Below are positions 32,385-33,409 of a DNA stretch of 33,409 bases, piece by piece. Source of the DNA: Propionibacteriales bacterium. Lineage in GTDB: Bacteria; Actinomycetota; Actinomycetes; Propionibacteriales; Nocardioidaceae. Each line of letters begins with the position of its first letter. Position 1 is the stretch's first letter. The position numbers were made by a program, and so were the translations under genes. The stretch covers positions 1 to 33,409 of the forward strand of contig WHTJ01000050.1 of assembly GCA_009377795.1 (NCBI GenBank), written 5' to 3'. The notes beneath the pieces were generated by a model. It saw nothing but the letters and a program-made list of their open reading frames with translations. It did no database searches and was not told the origin of the DNA.

Positions 32385-33409
32385 TCAGCCGACTGGACGG
32401 AGGCCCCTGAAGTCGAACTTCTGCGTCCGCTTGCCTTCATCGACCTCTGCCACGTAGAGGTTGCCCCTCGAATCCGTGTCGATGTTATGGATCCAATGGA
32501 ACATGCCGGCGTACCGGCCGTTTCGCCCGAACTCGGCGATGAGCCCAGCCTCGAGGTTGTTCCGTCGGGCAATCTGCACGCGCTGGTTGTACCCATCCGC
32601 GTTGTACAGGAACTCCTGCGCGCTGTCGGCCGAGAAGCTGACGTCCCACGCCGAGCCGTTTCCTGGCGTGCCGGGAACAATGGGGAGCTCCTCCACGAAG
32701 GTCCCGTCCTTCTCGAGCACGTGGATGCGGTTGTTCACCCGGTCGCAGACGTACAAGAGGCCGTCGTCGGAGAGCACGGCACAGTGCACCGGGGTGCTCC
32801 AGGGGTCGTTCTCCGGGTCCGGAGCCAGGTGGCGACGCTTGAACTCACCGGTGTCCATGTCGAACACGGCGACACGGTTGTTCCCGTATCCGTCGGCGAC
32901 GTAGACCTCGCGAGCGGCATCGTCGGTGTCGCCGTCGGCCGGCCGATTGAGCAGATCCTCGCTGTCGTTGTTGCCGGCGACGCCCCACTCACCGATCTGC
33001 AGCAGGCAGCTGCTCCCATCGCTGGTGAACTTGAGGACGATGTGGTCATCCCCGCCATTGCCGGCGATCCAGATGTTGCCGTCGCCATCAATCCAGAGGC
33101 CGTGCTCGTTGATGGGCCAATCGCATCCGGCCCACTCTCTCGGCCCTTCCTGGCCCTCCTCGGCGGCCTCGGGACCCCATGCCTCGAGAAGGTTGCCGTC
33201 CACGTCGAAGGCCATCACCGGCGGCGCGGGCGAGGCGCCGTTCAGGTCGGCTGCGGTCAGGCTTCCCGGCCGCTGCACGATCCAGATCCGATCCTGGTCG
33301 TCGACCTCGATCCCAGCCACTTGACCCAGAACCCAATCGTTGGGCAGGGGCTTCGGCCAGAACGGGTCGACTTCGAATTGCGGAGCGACCGGCCCACGGG
33401 CGTTCGCCC
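32385..33409 (-). CDS. NHL-repeat beta-propeller protein, 5' end outside the window
   Basis: At least 341 residues visible; the frame is open to the right edge, so the start and any signal peptide are missing. NHL-type blades recur: GIEVDDQDRIWIVQRP, GLWIDGDGNIWIAGNGG, REVYVADGYGNNRVAVFD, GLLYVCDRVNNRIHVLE and NIDTDSRGNLYVAEV. Such propellers are usually exported, and some act as peptidylglycine-type lyases or scaffolds. The Met/His copper residues of the lyases are not evident here. A strong terminator follows. GTG 33320 could look like a start, but the sequence upstream (FWPKPLPNDWVLGQ) is clearly part of the protein. Confidence 0.82.
   Translation of the reverse strand, partial: ANARGPVAPQFEVDPFWPKPLPNDWVLGQVAGIEVDDQDRIWIVQRPGSLTAADLNGASPAPPVMAFDVDGNLLEAWGPEAAEEGQEGPREWAGCDWPINEHGLWIDGDGNIWIAGNGGDDHIVLKFTSDGSSCLLQIGEWGVAGNNDSEDLLNRPADGDTDDAAREVYVADGYGNNRVAVFDMDTGEFKRRHLAPDPENDPWSTPVHCAVLSDDGLLYVCDRVNNRIHVLEKDGTFVEELPIVPGTPGNGSAWDVSFSADSAQEFLYNADGYNQRVQIARRNNLEAGLIAEFGRNGRYAGMFHWIHNIDTDSRGNLYVAEVDEGKRTQKFDFRGLRPVG

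Noticed and set aside
1-33409. CRISPR arrays, insertion sequences, integrases, rRNA/tRNA genes
   Set aside because: No regularly spaced repeats, transposase/integrase motifs or RNA gene signatures were seen on either strand.

Overview
This is a high-GC, gene-dense window with frequent GTG/TTG starts, stop-start overlaps (TGATG, GTGA, ATGA) and a leaderless-type promoter. It carries actinobacterial hallmark families: a DivIVA/Scy-like coiled coil, a DUF6458-like membrane protein, a CGNR zinc finger, a LAL-type LuxR regulator, TAP-type and CocE-type secreted hydrolases, and a helix-turn-helix/TPR regulator. The source is almost certainly an actinomycete. There are no rRNA or tRNA genes, no transposase and no CRISPR array.

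Layout. (1) 1-1357: a heme peroxidase fragment on the minus strand abuts an N-terminally truncated argininosuccinate-lyase-like gene on the plus strand, which suggests a rearrangement or assembly junction near 205. (2) 9352 down to 1348, minus strand: one probable operon of GntR/FCD regulator, aldehyde dehydrogenase, enoyl-CoA hydratase, ECF-type transporter (S-like protein, double ATPase, T protein), peroxiredoxin and amidohydrolase. (3) 9569-14578: coiled-coil protein, then a coupled pair made of a receiver/Trx-like/thioredoxin-reductase fusion without its CxxC and a cNMP-domain histidine kinase, then a triple-repeat membrane protein. (4) 14579-21726: a small membrane protein candidate, an HTH/TPR regulator, and a secreted group (two BNR/sialidase-fold proteins and one CocE-type peptidase/esterase). 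(5) 21775-26908: a damaged stretch with a DHFR-like gene interrupted at a Trp codon, a CGNR regulator, a LAL regulator with two internal deletions, and a TAP hydrolase interrupted at a Trp codon. (6) 26941-33409, minus strand: a CstA-type transporter coupled to a Cys-containing small protein, an RcnA-like metal transporter coupled to a HupE/UreJ-like protein, and an NHL-repeat protein running off the right edge.

The main discovery candidate is the peroxiredoxin at 2986-2513 (minus). It reads as one continuous homologous frame only if an in-frame UGA at codon 46 is translated. That codon sits exactly where the peroxidatic cysteine belongs, the rest of the protein has no cysteine, and a perfect 6-bp hairpin with loop AGUU lies 11-26 nt after the UGA, which is the geometry of a bacterial SECIS. 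It therefore looks like a selenocysteine peroxiredoxin, embedded in an ECF transporter/catabolic operon and followed by a remnant of a second ecfT. Two other genes in the window carry nonsense codons at Trp positions, so a plain mutation must be excluded for the peroxiredoxin as well.
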